This document shows, piece after piece, positions 25,601 to 37,509 of a stretch of DNA of 64,000 nt. The notes beneath the pieces are model-generated. The model was not told where the DNA came from and did not search any database. It saw nothing but the letters and a program-made list of their open reading frames with translations. The DNA is from Linepithema humile (taxonomy: Eukaryota; Arthropoda; Insecta; Hymenoptera; Formicidae). The position numbers were made by a program, and so were the translations under genes. Position 1 is the first letter of the stretch; each line of letters opens with the position of its first letter. Location of the stretch: contig NC_090131.1 of the NCBI RefSeq assembly GCF_040581485.1, forward strand, positions 3,410,001 through 3,474,000, read 5' to 3'.

Positions 25601-27281
25601 TTCGACAAATTTTTTAGTGAGTTTTAGTTTTAGTTTTTTAATTCAACTCAAATACGATTAATGGTAATCGATGTTGAAACTGAATCCGAATCTTGTATCT
25701 TTAACGCAAAGATCGTGTTCAATCTTAACCGGGAATCGCATTGAGCAGTGTGTATATACGACGAGAATAAACCAACTCTTTTTCTTAGAGCTTGCGGGAA
25801 CGAGAGAAAGGCAGATGTGGGCAAGTTAACGACCCGTTATCGTGCGAATGGCGCGGAACCGCCGCCGCCGCCGCTGTTGCTGAAACTGGTTGCTGCCGAT
25901 TGTATGAAGCAGACCGAAAGGATCGTCGGCGAACGCTTCATGGAGGAGAAACCCTGAGGCGCGTTGCTGTAACGAGGAGCGGCAATGCGCGAGAAGAATC
26001 TGCATTCGCGCGAGAGAAATATTCGAGAAGGCCGCGATCGAACATACCGGTTAACGTATGTAAGTACAGGTGCACCGAGGTTGCACGCAAATGTCGCTGC
26101 AACCCGTCGCGAATAAACTTTTGCGGAAAAGTCACTGCAAAAGACGTCGCCGCATTTGCATACAATGTGCATCGAGTTAATTAACAGAATTGTAATCGGG
26201 GATAGAGCATATGACGTCGTACGATGACCAGGCGTAAAATGCAAGTGTTACCAACTGGCATTTCAAGAATGAAAAATCTTTCTTGTGAAAAGAATCTTTG
26301 GAAAAATTCTAGGACGAAAACATGTGACATTTCTGCGTGGGAAAAGAATGTGAAACCCGAATACGCTTGTAAAAAGCTAACAGAACAGTGTATTTTCTTA
26401 AATCTTCCTTCACCAGAACTGTCGTTCTTCGAGCGATAACAATCGTTTCCGTAGAAGCCATGACTGCATTTTAAACGGCAGGTAAAGGCCTGCTATGCAT
26501 CGGCATAAAAGCCGAAAGAAAGAAAAGAAATATAAGACGAACATCACGTAGACTCATAGACGCACTCGTAAACGACACCAGATCAGCGAGAATATATTTT
26601 TATTTTTTCTTATTTTTCTCTTTTTATTCCTGTCTTTTTTTATTCTATCAATAGTAAAGAATAGAACAAGAAGTTTCTCGAATTTATTTATTATAAGTTG
26701 TTTCACGCGGCATAGGAAAAAGTTGAATTTGACTGTATAGCAATTGTAGATATTTTTGGAGGAATTGTAGGAATTTTTGTGAAATATTAAATTCCAAAGA
26801 TTTTAAACTAATCGATAATTTTATCAAACTAAGATTGACTCATTAAAATATTTAGAAAATAAATAATTCATTAAAATATACAGGAAATTACTAATAGATG
26901 ATAATTTAGTGTTATCGATAAGTTGGAGGTTGCGTCAGATGAAAGGGCATTCTTGTTTCTATGGAAACCCACACTACTATCCTGCTCAACGATTCGAAAT
27001 GTCGGTAACGCGATAAAGAATACCTGGCGCAGGTACGCGCGATTGCGCGATTTCAAGCGCGGAAAAGGTCGGCTGGAAATCGCGCGTACGTCCACACACC
27101 ATATGTACGATTCGATCATTCGGGGGTTAAGTATACGTGCAGATGGTGGGGCACAGAATCAAGATGGCGTAACGACCGGTCGTTCGTTCTCCGAGGGATC
27201 GTTCGTTCGTTCGTGCGGTCACGCTCACGCTCACGCGGCGGCTGCGAGGTTCGGAAAGCTCGCCGGCTCGACTGCGCGAAA

Positions 27282-27319
27282 GCTCATCCTCGGGAAGGAC
27301 GCGCTTCTCGAGGATGAGC
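27282..27319. repeat. Perfect 11-bp inverted repeat (hairpin), 16-base loop
   Basis: GCTCATCCTCG at 27282-27292 and its exact reverse complement CGAGGATGAGC at 27309-27319, inside the CpG-rich promoter candidate and downstream of the proposed minus-strand first exon. Confidence 0.85.
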
Positions 27320-27710
27320 GGGGACGCCGACGTCCTCGAGGTCCCCCTTCGCAACGCGGCTGGCGCCGGCCGCTATATCGATTGCTGCTCCGGCTTGCCC
27401 ATTTTCAAAATGGCGCGGGGGGGTACACGGTCGAAATCCGGACGCCTCAAAGTCCCGGCACGAACCCCGCCTCGATGTTTTTCGATGCGCGAAAATCGCC
27501 GATCGCTGCTCTCTCCCTGGCGTAAAGAAAATCGTTCGAACGAAAGGACGGCGATGATGCTCGGGCGTTTGCAACCCGCGAAAAACTTTCGTAGACGCGC
27601 AACAGTTACTCAAGGGCACCATTAAAAAAAAAAGAATCAACTTCTTTCGTCGAGAAAAAAAATACTATCTCGTCGATGAACACACTTATGTCACACCTCG
27701 CGGTACTCAC

Positions 27711-28100
27711 CTCTCGGATCTCGAAGTAAAAATGCCGCACGAGAAATTTCCCTTGCAGCAAGAATGCGTACGTACAGCAACGCGCACTTTGCAATGCACC
27801 TTATATTATCCCTCCTGAGTTGCTTTCGAAATTCGCCGGGCTCGTCCGGCGGCACAATGCGCGGATCTCTCTCACAGCGACACCCGAAGCGTGTGATACG
27901 GCGAACGAGATGCGATGAGATGCGCGTGTTTATCACGACGATATACCGTGCGTTTGTGCGTGCGTAGAAAGAGAAGCTTCTCTCTCTCGATGCGGCGTGA
28001 CGGACACAGGGAAACTTTTTCAGCGGGAGCGCGTTCGCGAACCCATGTACTTAGCTCGGTAACGCGCGACCGACTGGCGCAAGAGCGCGCAAGCGAAGGG
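27711..28100 (-). other. Akap200: Candidate non-coding first exon of Akap200 (upper edge approximate)
   Basis: The minus strand reads GATCCGAGAG then GTGAGTACCG, a near-consensus splice donor, with the exon's last base at 27711. It sits in CpG-rich DNA upstream of the UTR-bearing coding exon, in the right orientation and without long coding potential. No TATA box or precise initiator could be assigned, so the upper boundary is a placeholder. It may belong to another transcript. Confidence 0.35.
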
Positions 28101-28169
28101 GAAGCGGCGTCCGTCTGTCGGTCGGTCCGTCTTTCTGTCACCAGCACGTTGCTCGCTCGCACCAACGCT

Positions 28170-28450
28170 ACGTTTCCCTCTCCCTCACTGCTGCTCTCTC
28201 GTTTCCTCTCCGTTCTTTCAGGATCCTTCTATATATCCCTCTCTCTCTCGCCCACTCGCTTTCTCCCTCTCCTTTTCTGACAGTCGGTCTTTGTCTCTCA
28301 CTCACTCGCTTCTTTCCCTCTCTTTCCCACCTTCCGCCGCTCCTGGTCTTTCTCCTTTCTTTCTTTCTCCTTCTCTTTCTTGCTCACTCGGCACGCACAC
28401 CCCACACTACTCTCTCTTTCTATCTTTCGACAGTCTCTTCTCTCCTGTGC
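28170..28450 (+). repeat. Pyrimidine-rich (CT)n tract
   Basis: A near-continuous plus-strand pyrimidine tract of clustered TCTC, CTTTCTTTC and CTCACTCGCT units. It lies between the outward-facing donors of the CpG-rich block. Such tracts are common in insect promoters and 5' UTRs, where the purine strand resembles GAGA-factor binding DNA. A sequence like a splice acceptor, TTCTTTCAG ending at 28221, arises inside it, probably by chance. Confidence 0.7.
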
Positions 28451-28990
28451 CCCGCTTCGTAAAATCGCAGGTACGTCGATGCCCCAATCGAGAATCGTGA
28501 AAAGGTGCAGCAGAGAACGGCGGTGACCGCGTGTTTCCCTTGCTCTCTGTTTCTCGGAGAAACGTCCTCAGTTAAGGATGTGCAAAAGCGTACGACGGCG
28601 ACTGGAGCACGCGGCGCAAATCAGGAGACGACGCGCGGCGGCTGGGTTCTACAGAGTCGGGTTAATGATCGATCGGCTCCTCTCTCGGCACACAGCGCGC
28701 CAGATAGCGGCAGCAACAAGAGAGAGAGATATCGTCGCGAGAGACGCTCCTTTGTTCGGCTCGGCCTGCGTTTCGGCCTGCGTCGTCGCTACGCGTCTTC
28801 CCTTTGTTCGAAGACGACCCGAGCGCGACCCGAATCTCGCGGAAGCAACTTGCTCCGTTTTTTACGCGATTCGCGGCCACAAAAATCGGTGGACTCCGCG
28901 AAAGATTAAACGCGCTCCCTTTTCCTTTACGCGGTTCTGCGATCGCCGTCACACCGGCACGATCTGCACCGCTCGACCGTCAGAGAAAGA

Positions 28991-29122
28991 ATGAGCACCC
29001 GCGAGAGTGGCGATAGGGGCGGTAGGGATATGTCGGACGAGCCCGGCGCCCCCGGGATCTCGTTCGCGGCATGGTGGCAGCCCTGCCGCCGAGGACTCCA
29101 GCTCTAACCAGGGACAAGAAGG
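28991..29122 (+). other. Candidate first coding exon of an unidentified plus-strand gene, frame apparently broken
   Basis: An ATG at 28991 (AAAGAATGAGC) opens a 38-residue frame starting MSTRESGDRGGRDMSDEPGA and ending at TAA 29105-29107, just before a good donor (AAGG then GTGAGC at 29123). The frame one step over, open from 28995 through the donor, reads as Ser/Gly-rich disordered protein and ends SSSNQGQEG, but has no ATG. The frames would connect if the C5 run at 29049-29053 were one base shorter. A third frame starts at ATG 29071 (GCGGCATGG) and gives MVAALPPRTPALTRDKK up to the donor. This could be a real exon with a homopolymer error, a 5' UTR with upstream ORFs, or chance in GC-rich DNA. 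I do not recognise the protein. Confidence 0.25.
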
Positions 29123-30887
29123 GTGAGCGGGGTACAAGCGGCTGACTCGACGTAGGGCGGGGCCCTGTGTTACGAAGGATTATTTACCTAGGGACACATC
29201 GACTCTCTAGTTCCGCTGAAGGAAACAACGATTTTTAGGATTGCGCTTTTCTCAAACGACTCTCTGCTAGCTCGAGCAATTCGCGAGAACTTTGCAAATT
29301 CCCACATAAAAAAACATATTTAATCATTACATATAATTGTTCACAAAAGAAAACGTTAAAATATATTAACGGCAGTAATTACAATCGTATATGCTATAAA
29401 AGATTTAATTCACCACTATCTTGATCCTGCAGACTCATATCTGAAACAATGCGGAAGAAGTCCTCGAAATGCCATTTTTATAGAACGTAATAAAAATCAG
29501 AGAAAGGGTGCAGTTAATAAAGTACCCATACAAATAATATTTAAACATCCAATAACACTTAATATAATGCGTGCCAACGATTCGCCTATATTAATCCAAT
29601 TCTCGGGACATCCTACTACGATAGAATCCCTTTGATGAGTATTTTATGTCCTACACGAACGAAGGGGATTAAGTCGCGTCTCTGCAAATCGAAGAAGTTC
29701 CCTCCTACTGCGGATTGTTTGACTCCCAAACTGGTTTCCTCGCCGTCTCGGCTAAATTTCAGTTAAGGATCGCGGATAACGATCCCCTTAAGCTCACGTT
29801 ATCCCCGGTAACGACGCAAATAGCTGGCAATCTCCCCGTGGCGACTTTTTTTTTATCGCCCCGCATAATTCTCGCGATCGCTTGACGGGATTACGATTTT
29901 ACGCTATCGCGAAATTCTCATAGAAAACTTTCGCTATAAAAAGCGACACGCTTGAATGCTCAAATGTATAATGTCACTTCCAGGGAATTAGTTACATTAA
30001 AATTGTTACATAATTCTCATATATTTCATCGTGACGCGCGCGATTCTTATCAGCCTTCGCAAATGGAAAAAAAAAAATAATCGCCAAGATGTACGATCGT
30101 GATACAACGGGCTTCCTATTCCTGCTGATATAGTTCACCGAATCGTATTGAGAATAATTAAAATGGCGATTATCTCCGGCCGCTCGTGTAATCTCTGTCG
30201 ATTGCACAGTGCACTACCTGGAAATCGACGGTCGTTTAGGCAACTACGGTGGTCGCTCGAGCGAAACAAAACACGCGTTATATACCTGCTCGCAACTAAC
30301 TCGGACTATATTACGAGTCGCCTTTCGCCTCTGTTGGCGGTAAGTCGGTGACTAATGCGAAAAACAGCGAGTACGAAAGAGCGACGAAAACGTCGAGTTA
30401 GATAACACTTCGACACGAGAGGAATTTCGAGGCTTGGTCATCATAAATGTCGCTCAAAGAGTTTCCGGCACGAAAAGACCGCGGAAGAAATATAAGAAGA
30501 AATACTTCCGAAGTTCGAAGTTGGCTAGCCGCGATAAAGGAAAATAGAGCGCCTCTTCGGACATTGAAACGGAAAATCGGAAACATTTGTGATAACAGAT
30601 AATATAACGAGATTGAATCGCAAAGCAACAGAAAGTTATCTCCATTGAAAGGTATCCGGATCAATTGTTTCGAAACGTTCAGATGTTCATAGTCGAGCAC
30701 AAACATCCTTGAAAAGTTTATGTTCGCCATTTCTCTTATCGATAATATCAGTTGTGAGAAATCGAGACCATGCGTTAAAGTGTTACGAGTAGGCGTTCGG
30801 CTCGTTATCATTTTTACGCCGCTGAATTAATCCTACGGGATCGCTCTTTCTCTCTCCCTCAGCGCAGCGCGTTGTATTTCAATGCAA

Positions 30888-30913
30888 GCTGCTGCTGCTG
30901 CTGCTGCTGCTGC
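30888..30913 (+). repeat. (GCT)n trinucleotide repeat
   Basis: Eight to nine GCT units. In one plus frame they would encode polyalanine, but the frame has no recognisable protein around it. Confidence 0.95.
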
Positions 30914-33900
30914 TTCTCGTTGCCACGCCCATGAGCGATCGTTTCGGTTCACTCGCGAAAGAGCAAGATATCTACGCGGCGTACTTAATGCAGAAACTGC
31001 GAATATTTCTGCCGGTTCAATCGGCCGCGAGACGGAGAAGCAAGCAGCGAACGCACGCGCGGTTTCATCTTCGATCTCATTTATCTCCGGCGCGATGACG
31101 CGGCATTAAAGAGCCGCAGCCGCCTCCTCTTCACGATCCTTTCGCCGCGAATCTGTTGTCCGATCTGTCACGATCTCGTGCGCTAATGGCCGGCTATGCT
31201 AATCCGCGCCCTACGCAGCAGCAGTCCTCCATCTTTCTCTCGCCTGTGTAATTAGACGGGAGAGATAATTTCTGATTCGCGCACCCCGCACGACGGCTTA
31301 CTAATTAAATGCAATTATCTGTTGGCAAACAAGTTCGATTCCCTCGTGATTTGCCGTTCACAAAGCGAAACATTTATTAACTTCCCACCGTCGCTGTAAG
31401 GGATTCTTCAATTTTCTATCCAGATCAAATGAAATTATTGAATAAGACTCTCTAATATATAAAATTAACTCTTACTCTATAAAATAATTATTACAGTAAC
31501 CAATATTTCGAAATTGTTAACTTGTGCTTGTGAATTAGTTATACTTTTAATTATTTATAATATAAAGTGCCGAGACACCACAATTCTTCAATTAAAAACA
31601 ATCAAATATTAAAGTGGCTGAAAATGAATAAATGGTACATTTTATTTTAATAGATTCTCAATTCCTTTCATATTCTCAAAGTAATTAATAATAATAATAA
31701 TTAATATGTTACACAAATGTCGTAATGAATGATAATCTATCTCGACATTTTCGTATACGAGTTTATATCTCCGATTTAAATAAGGAATCTATTTCAGTCA
31801 TTCATAAGCTCGTGAATTACTATGTATAGTTATGCATTGCCATTGGCAAATCATCGCTAAAATATCCATGCGATTTATTAACCACCTGCTACGCGAATCA
31901 AGGACGATATCAATATTTATCAGCGCATCTTTGTCGTAGATATGCAAAACTGCTTACGCATCGTTTAAGTGCAAAGCATCGTATGGTAATCCGTCTGGAA
32001 TGTGTAAGCTCTAGTAGTCGTCTCGATTCACGACGATTAATCCTGCGACGCACTCGGCTGGGATCACTTTCGTGGTTCGCGTGCCACCGGAAATCGGCTA
32101 TCAGGAGGCGACAGAGGAAGGGTGCAAGATCACTTTCTCAGTACCAGATCATCTATATATACATATATGTGTGTAAGCGCGGGTTGCGCATCAACTAAGA
32201 TGCACTATTGCATTTCATGCCGAGAAACACTTTCATGCGCGCATAAAATAATACCCGGATAAAAACTTCCAACGAAAAAAAATTTACTCATAACACTTGC
32301 GCAGAATCCCGACTTCTCATACATAAGATTTATAAAAAAAACACAGAACATATATTTTTTTCGAAGATGTTTATGCTTGTCACGAACGTCTGAATAATCA
32401 AAGAAATTTTTAATTGCGTTACAAAAATAATTAAATGGACAATGTTAAAGAAATGTATTTAAAGTCATTAAACATTTTTGCATATTAAAAAATTGAATAT
32501 ATATATTCGCAATATCTTATTACAAATAAAAAATTCTGTTGAATGAAGCATCTTCTGCATTTAATTATCAAAGACTTAATTATAAGTGACTAGTCTTATA
32601 TTTAAGTGCGGTACCTAATTACGTTTTGGTCCTGCCAATAAACGATTTTTTTATGCTTTCTGTGAAAACAATTACGCGAATAACGCGAAAGTGAGGAAAG
32701 TTCGAACTAACGAACTTTGGTGAAACTTTCCGAGTTAGCAAAGCGTCTCCCTTAGTCTCCAAGCGTTGACAATCACGACAGCGTCCTTCCACGAAAAGAG
32801 ATTAAAAGATTCGATGAAGTCGTGACGAATCGTAAAACTGACAACATCCTCTCAGAGTTGTCAGGAAGAAACGGAGCCATAAATTCTGCATACGGATTGC
32901 TCACTTGGAACTACGAACTATGAGCTACCAGAGAAACGACAATGACAACAATGTCGTAACGCGAATTATTCATAACACCACTCTCGTTCCTGACGTTGAG
33001 TGAACGCGAGTTTACAACGGCGAACGATTGCTCGAACTTGTAATATAATTCGTAAGACAAGCAGTCGTATTAACAAATATCTAATTCGGAAATAAAATAT
33101 CTTAAAGATCGCACACTTTCTTCGAATAAATATGCAGATACCAAAAGTTAAATAGAGGGGAAGACATGATTGTTTCAGTATTGAGAAATAAATTTTGTGC
33201 CACGACAAAAGTTCGGAAAATTTTTGGCAATTTCGATAGACAGCGTTAATTTCGCATCAAAGAATTTATAATTGAGAGAAAATGCAGGATCCATGATGTA
33301 CCAGGTATATCAAGCGCTTTCGTGATACAACGGCACCCGCGAATTAATGGAAATCGATTTCGGAGGCGCCCGCGAGCCTTATAGATTCAATTTATCTGTT
33401 ATAAAGTAATCCTCTCTCTCTTTCTCCTTCTCTGATGCGTTTGGCGCGCATCCTATAATCGAAATCTATCTCCTAGATAGATTTCCAATTACCGGACGGT
33501 GTTACAGAGGCGCGCAGCAAAAGTAATTCGATTAAATCGCCGTGGCGTTCGAGAGACGCACTGTTTCGACAATGAATCGTTGCTATTTCCTCGTAATTTT
33601 CAGAGTTGATTTCTTCCCAATCGAACCGACAGAGAGTCGTTGTCAACTGAATTAAAAAGTGAAGTCACATTGGGCGCTTAATGAACGCTTTTCTTCACGA
33701 GGGATTTTGTGCTCCATCGATCGTGCTGCATAAAATAAGTGAAAATGTAGAAAGCTTGTACTTTTTAAACTTATATTAAAAGTTTTCTTTAGAGTGCAAG
33801 TAAACGTTTGCAGTTTAAAGAATAATAAAAATTCTAATAAAAGTAAACGGATCTGTTAATTCTAATTTTCAGTACATTTACATTTTTTGTTTTCGTTCTG

Positions 33901-36881
33901 ATCGCGTGCGTATCAACGATTCTACATAATCGCTTTCAATTAAACGAGGCGCGCGTGCTTAATGGCGAAACGGACAATAGAGACCGAATGTTGTGTCACG
34001 ACTCGGCAGCGATAATTGGCATTCCTCCGCGACTGAAAAAGACCTACCTCGCTCGCACTGCTCGCACGTTAACTCAATTAGATGTGACAATGAGAGCGAT
34101 CTCTGTATTTCACACTGTAGAACACGGCAGTCGTTATCAATAGACAATAGTCGCAGAGCAAGCACCGCGGTGGTCAGTCGTGCAATTTCTTTGTCTCTTG
34201 TGTTACAGCGCATCGCGCTGACGATGCTTTTTAGGATTTCCCCGCGCAACGTCACTAGTTGACTACGTTGACACGAAGAACGAACTATGCAGGTCTTTTA
34301 TCGCACTGTTTTCCTTTATGCTGTCCCGTTTCCCTGCGCATATTACCGCAGCGTTTCCGCTCAGAATGTCGCTCGATGCGCCGCCGACCGACTAGAGAGG
34401 CAGTTTTTGCATGGAAGCGACGTATTATAACTCGCACGATTTGTGTGTACCGCACACAAATTCACAGCACAAAGTGAATTTCGCCTCCGGCAAGCTGCTT
34501 CGTCGCTGCTACGTTGAAAAACAAGTTTACATGCTTCCGATGATGATTATTATTACTATGCATCGCGCGCGTATAATAGCGCTGCAACTCAAAATTTCCT
34601 AAAGTTTCGCGCCGCTCTGTTATACGCGTAATATCCAACAAAATTTTAATTGCTCATAATAACGGAGTATTTGATCCGTGAGTAAAACTGACACAATAAA
34701 CAAATGGATACAAAATGCGTCTATTTTGTCACCGCTATTAAATGATGGATTAATGGGAATATAATTACAAAATTTGTTATTAAATTCCTTAGAATTATCT
34801 GCTCTTTTGTGAGAAATATCATTGTTCTAAGTGGCCAGCGCAAAGGCAGCAGAGGAATGTAGGATGATTGGCTTAAGCGTTTAACGACAAATCAATTATG
34901 CGTCGAATGAGGATAAGCCGTTTAATACATTAAGTTCCACCGCCTCCGAACGTTTGTTAATAGAGACGAGTTTAAAAACGCGAGTGCAAAAGAGTGCATG
35001 CAAGAGTGCACCGGTCGACGCCGCTCGCACCGGAAATGACGAGAACCGGCTCTCTCTAAGGAGAGGCTGCTCGACAACGGTACCAGGCGAGCATATGGCG
35101 AACGCGCGAAGACGGTCTCCGTGATACGCGGCGATAAGACGCCGCGCTAGTACAAGGCACGCGAGCGAGTGCGCTTGCACTCAGCTGATTACACGGATCG
35201 TGCGTTAGGCCAGCAGCGCAGCCGAGAGCGCTACATCGCGCCTACATTACGCTCCATCGCAATCCCGAGATTAAAGGATTAAAGATTCAATGAGATTTTA
35301 ACCAGATAGCAGAAACAGAGCTCCCTTATGCTATTAAATGCAGAACAAATTTTTGCGAGTATGATTAAAAAATAGAAATGGCGTTATGCGACGAGAATAC
35401 ATTACGATAAATTCATACAAATAAAAATATAAATTGACTGTGTTTAAATAAATCTGAAAAAGAAGCAAATCGAGATAACTCATCTTTTCAGAAGTCTTCT
35501 AAATGTTGTCGAAAAAACAATTTGCTTCGATAGTCCTTACTGATTGAAGATATCGCATCTTTAACTTTCGTCTTGACGGTGTTTGCGCGAAATTGAAGAG
35601 GAAGTCAGTGAAAATAAATAAGAAGGAATGCGCCTCGGGATAGCAAGGGTGCGGAAGAAACATTAACCTCTGAACGTCTCTTGACCCGCGGCATTACGTC
35701 GTAAATTAATAAAGTGGTTAACGACAGGGAATAAAAAGGTTCTCGTGATTCGTAGCTTCGAGATCGCCCTTTCTGAAAGAGATCAACGGAGAGATTGATG
35801 TACGTGAGTACACATCGAAATAGGAGTCAATCGCGGGAAAAATGTATCACGAAGCCATAAATCACGAAGGAAAGGGAGCGTCACGTGACATAAGATTCAG
35901 GAGACGACTCTTGATAAGACGATATTATCAATACTGCGCATCGATCAAATTATTGAATGATAAAATATTCCCATTAATCATGTGAAAAACCACCTCTAAG
36001 TCTGAAATTGGCCCTATTGTCACAAAACCGCGTAATATTTTTCATAAAATTTCCATGATAAATTTGATCGCAAAAAATTAACGATTTTAAAAGCAGTCTC
36101 TCGAATATGTTCTGCACGAAACGAACGATCCGACAACCCGCGTACGGAAATAGCAAGGAGTAAAAGACGACGTCGATTTTGCACGTCCTCCGGCACGTTC
36201 AACGCCGGAAACGGAAGCTCCACCTTAGTCGTTGGTCGCAACTAGCGTTTGTTTGCTGAAGAATGTCGCATAACGATATAGTATCTAATCGGCGTCTAAT
36301 TGTACAAACATTGTGCGCATCTGATATCTTACTGCAGTTGAAGAAGAAGAGCTCTACGACAATACTCAGTATTTTGATCATTAAAATCTGAAAAAAACTG
36401 AAGAATCTGAAGTAAACTGAAACAATTTTTCGCAATTTATGTTGATTTTGAATTTTAACTATACGCTACATAACTTTCACTAAGCGCAGTTCAAAGAGTC
36501 GAGGATACAGATCTAAAGGTTTCCATCGAAAGCGAAACTGTATATATGTGACTAACTCTGTTTCAAATTGGATTACCGCACATCTCTGGATCCGTCCATT
36601 CGGTGACTAATTGATCGACTAAATTAGATTAAGACCTGACCAGCCAAATTTAATTTGGAATAACTGACTCTAATTATAATAAAGCAAGACGTCCAAAATG
36701 GCTCATGTAATTTGTAAGCTCGCCAATTTAGAAAGAAAAAGTATAAAATCACTGAATGTAATATGAATATTTAATATAATTAAAGTTATTTCTACGATCA
36801 TCAGATATACGAATAACAATATATATTTCAAACAATTAAAATTAATCAAAATAATTTAAATTATTTTAAAAGTTAACGAAT

Positions 36882-37376
36882 TTATATAACTAATTCATGA
36901 CTCCAATTTTCGTACAGATCGATAACATGCGGTGTACACGAAGCTCTGCCAAGTAATCGTGTCACGAATACGTATAGTAGACATGTCGTGGCCTTCTTAC
37001 CGAATGAATGAATGAACACCCACGTATCGCGCGCGCAAAATGGGAAGGTCGACGACCAGATGTGGTGGAAATATATCGCGGATCGCAGAATAGTTCGACG
37101 AAAATGCAATCGAGTGCAAGGCCATGCGCGCGGTGCTCTGATTCGCTGCCAAGAAGGTAACGCGGTTTGTACGTCAGTTCCTGTCGTGCTATTAGACTTG
37201 AAGGAAGCTCTCGTGGCGGATTCGCGCGAACGGTGCACGACACGCGGCAATTTGCCCGACACGCGTCGATTTGTCAATGTCAACGTAGGTGGGCCCCGAA
37301 CCGTACACCTCCGACTTCTCTTTACCGTTCGTGAAATGGAATTGCCTCGCGCGCTGTATCCGCCGCATCGGTCCAT
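36882..37376 (-). CDS. Orphan open frame of 164 codons, antisense to the one above
   Basis: A true ATG start at 37376 (MDRCGGYSARGNSISRTVKR). Arg/Ser/Thr-rich with scattered cysteines and no recognisable domain. At most one of the two overlapping frames is likely to be real, and possibly neither is. Recorded because the pair is among the longest ATG-started open frames in the window. Confidence 0.08.
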   Translation of the reverse strand: MDRCGGYSARGNSISRTVKRSRRCTVRGPPTLTLTNRRVSGKLPRVVHRSRESATRASFKSNSTTGTDVQTALPSWQRIRAPRAWPCTRLHFRRTILRSAIYFHHIWSSTFPFCARDTWVFIHSFGKKATTCLLYVFVTRLLGRASCTPHVIDLYENWSHELVI

Positions 37377-37509
37377 GAATCACGCCATTGAGATTGGAAA
37401 AGACTATTTCTTTCTTTTCCGTGAATTTGTCGTTGTCACTGTTACTTTGCAGTTATCAATTGTCAAAATTTGCGTTAATCGATTGAAATCGCATCATCTC
37501 TTCGATTAA
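37012..37509 (+). CDS. Orphan open frame of 165 codons with an open antisense partner
   Basis: Starts at a true ATG (MNTHVSRAQNGKVDDQMWWK). The N-terminal two thirds are basic and soluble-looking; residues about 132-155 are hydrophobic (FFLFREFVVVTVTLQL). No family is recognised and no splice sites or promoter could be tied to it. The opposite strand is also open over most of the same DNA, which fits locally GC-rich chance sequence as well as coding. Confidence 0.15.
   Translation: MNTHVSRAQNGKVDDQMWWKYIADRRIVRRKCNRVQGHARGALIRCQEGNAVCTSVPVVLLDLKEALVADSRERCTTRGNLPDTRRFVNVNVGGPRTVHLRLLFTVREMELPRALYPPHRSMNHAIEIGKDYFFLFREFVVVTVTLQLSIVKICVNRLKSHHLFD

Larger units (their letters stand above)
18721..27710 (-). 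other. Akap200: Proposed Akap200 5' UTR intron
   Basis: The acceptor at 18721-18723 on the minus strand shows that an intron lies upstream of the first coding exon. The nearest strong minus-strand donor in promoter-like sequence is GTGAGT at 27710-27705, which would make this intron about 9.0 kb. The span is inferred; other donors, or an alternative start in the CpG-rich patch at about 19.9-20.1 kb, could be used instead. It contains the orphan open frame at 22078-22659. Confidence 0.4.
26990..29150. promoter_or_regulatory. CpG-rich block, candidate divergent promoter
   Basis: This roughly 2 kb stretch is markedly richer in CpG than its flanks. It has a consensus minus-strand donor at 27711/27710, a consensus plus-strand donor at 28470/28471 (CGCAG then GTACGT) and another plus donor at 29122/29123. 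Donors pointing outward from a CpG-rich centre are what a head-to-head promoter with two non-coding first exons would show. Many frames are open here on both strands simply because GC-rich DNA has few stops. The promoter function is an inference. Confidence 0.45.

Noticed and set aside
26923..27525. 200-codon plus-strand open frame
   Set aside because: It starts at TTG rather than ATG, is Arg/Gly/Ala-rich, and lies in the CpG-rich block where nearly every frame is open because stops are scarce.
27915..28500. Ser/Leu/Pro-rich open frames over the pyrimidine tract
   Set aside because: They are direct translations of a (CT)n-rich tract and have no protein-like complexity.
31330..31350. tRNA B-box-like string AAGTTCGATTCC
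   Set aside because: It does not match the GGTTCGANNCC core and no A-box or cloverleaf could be formed around it.
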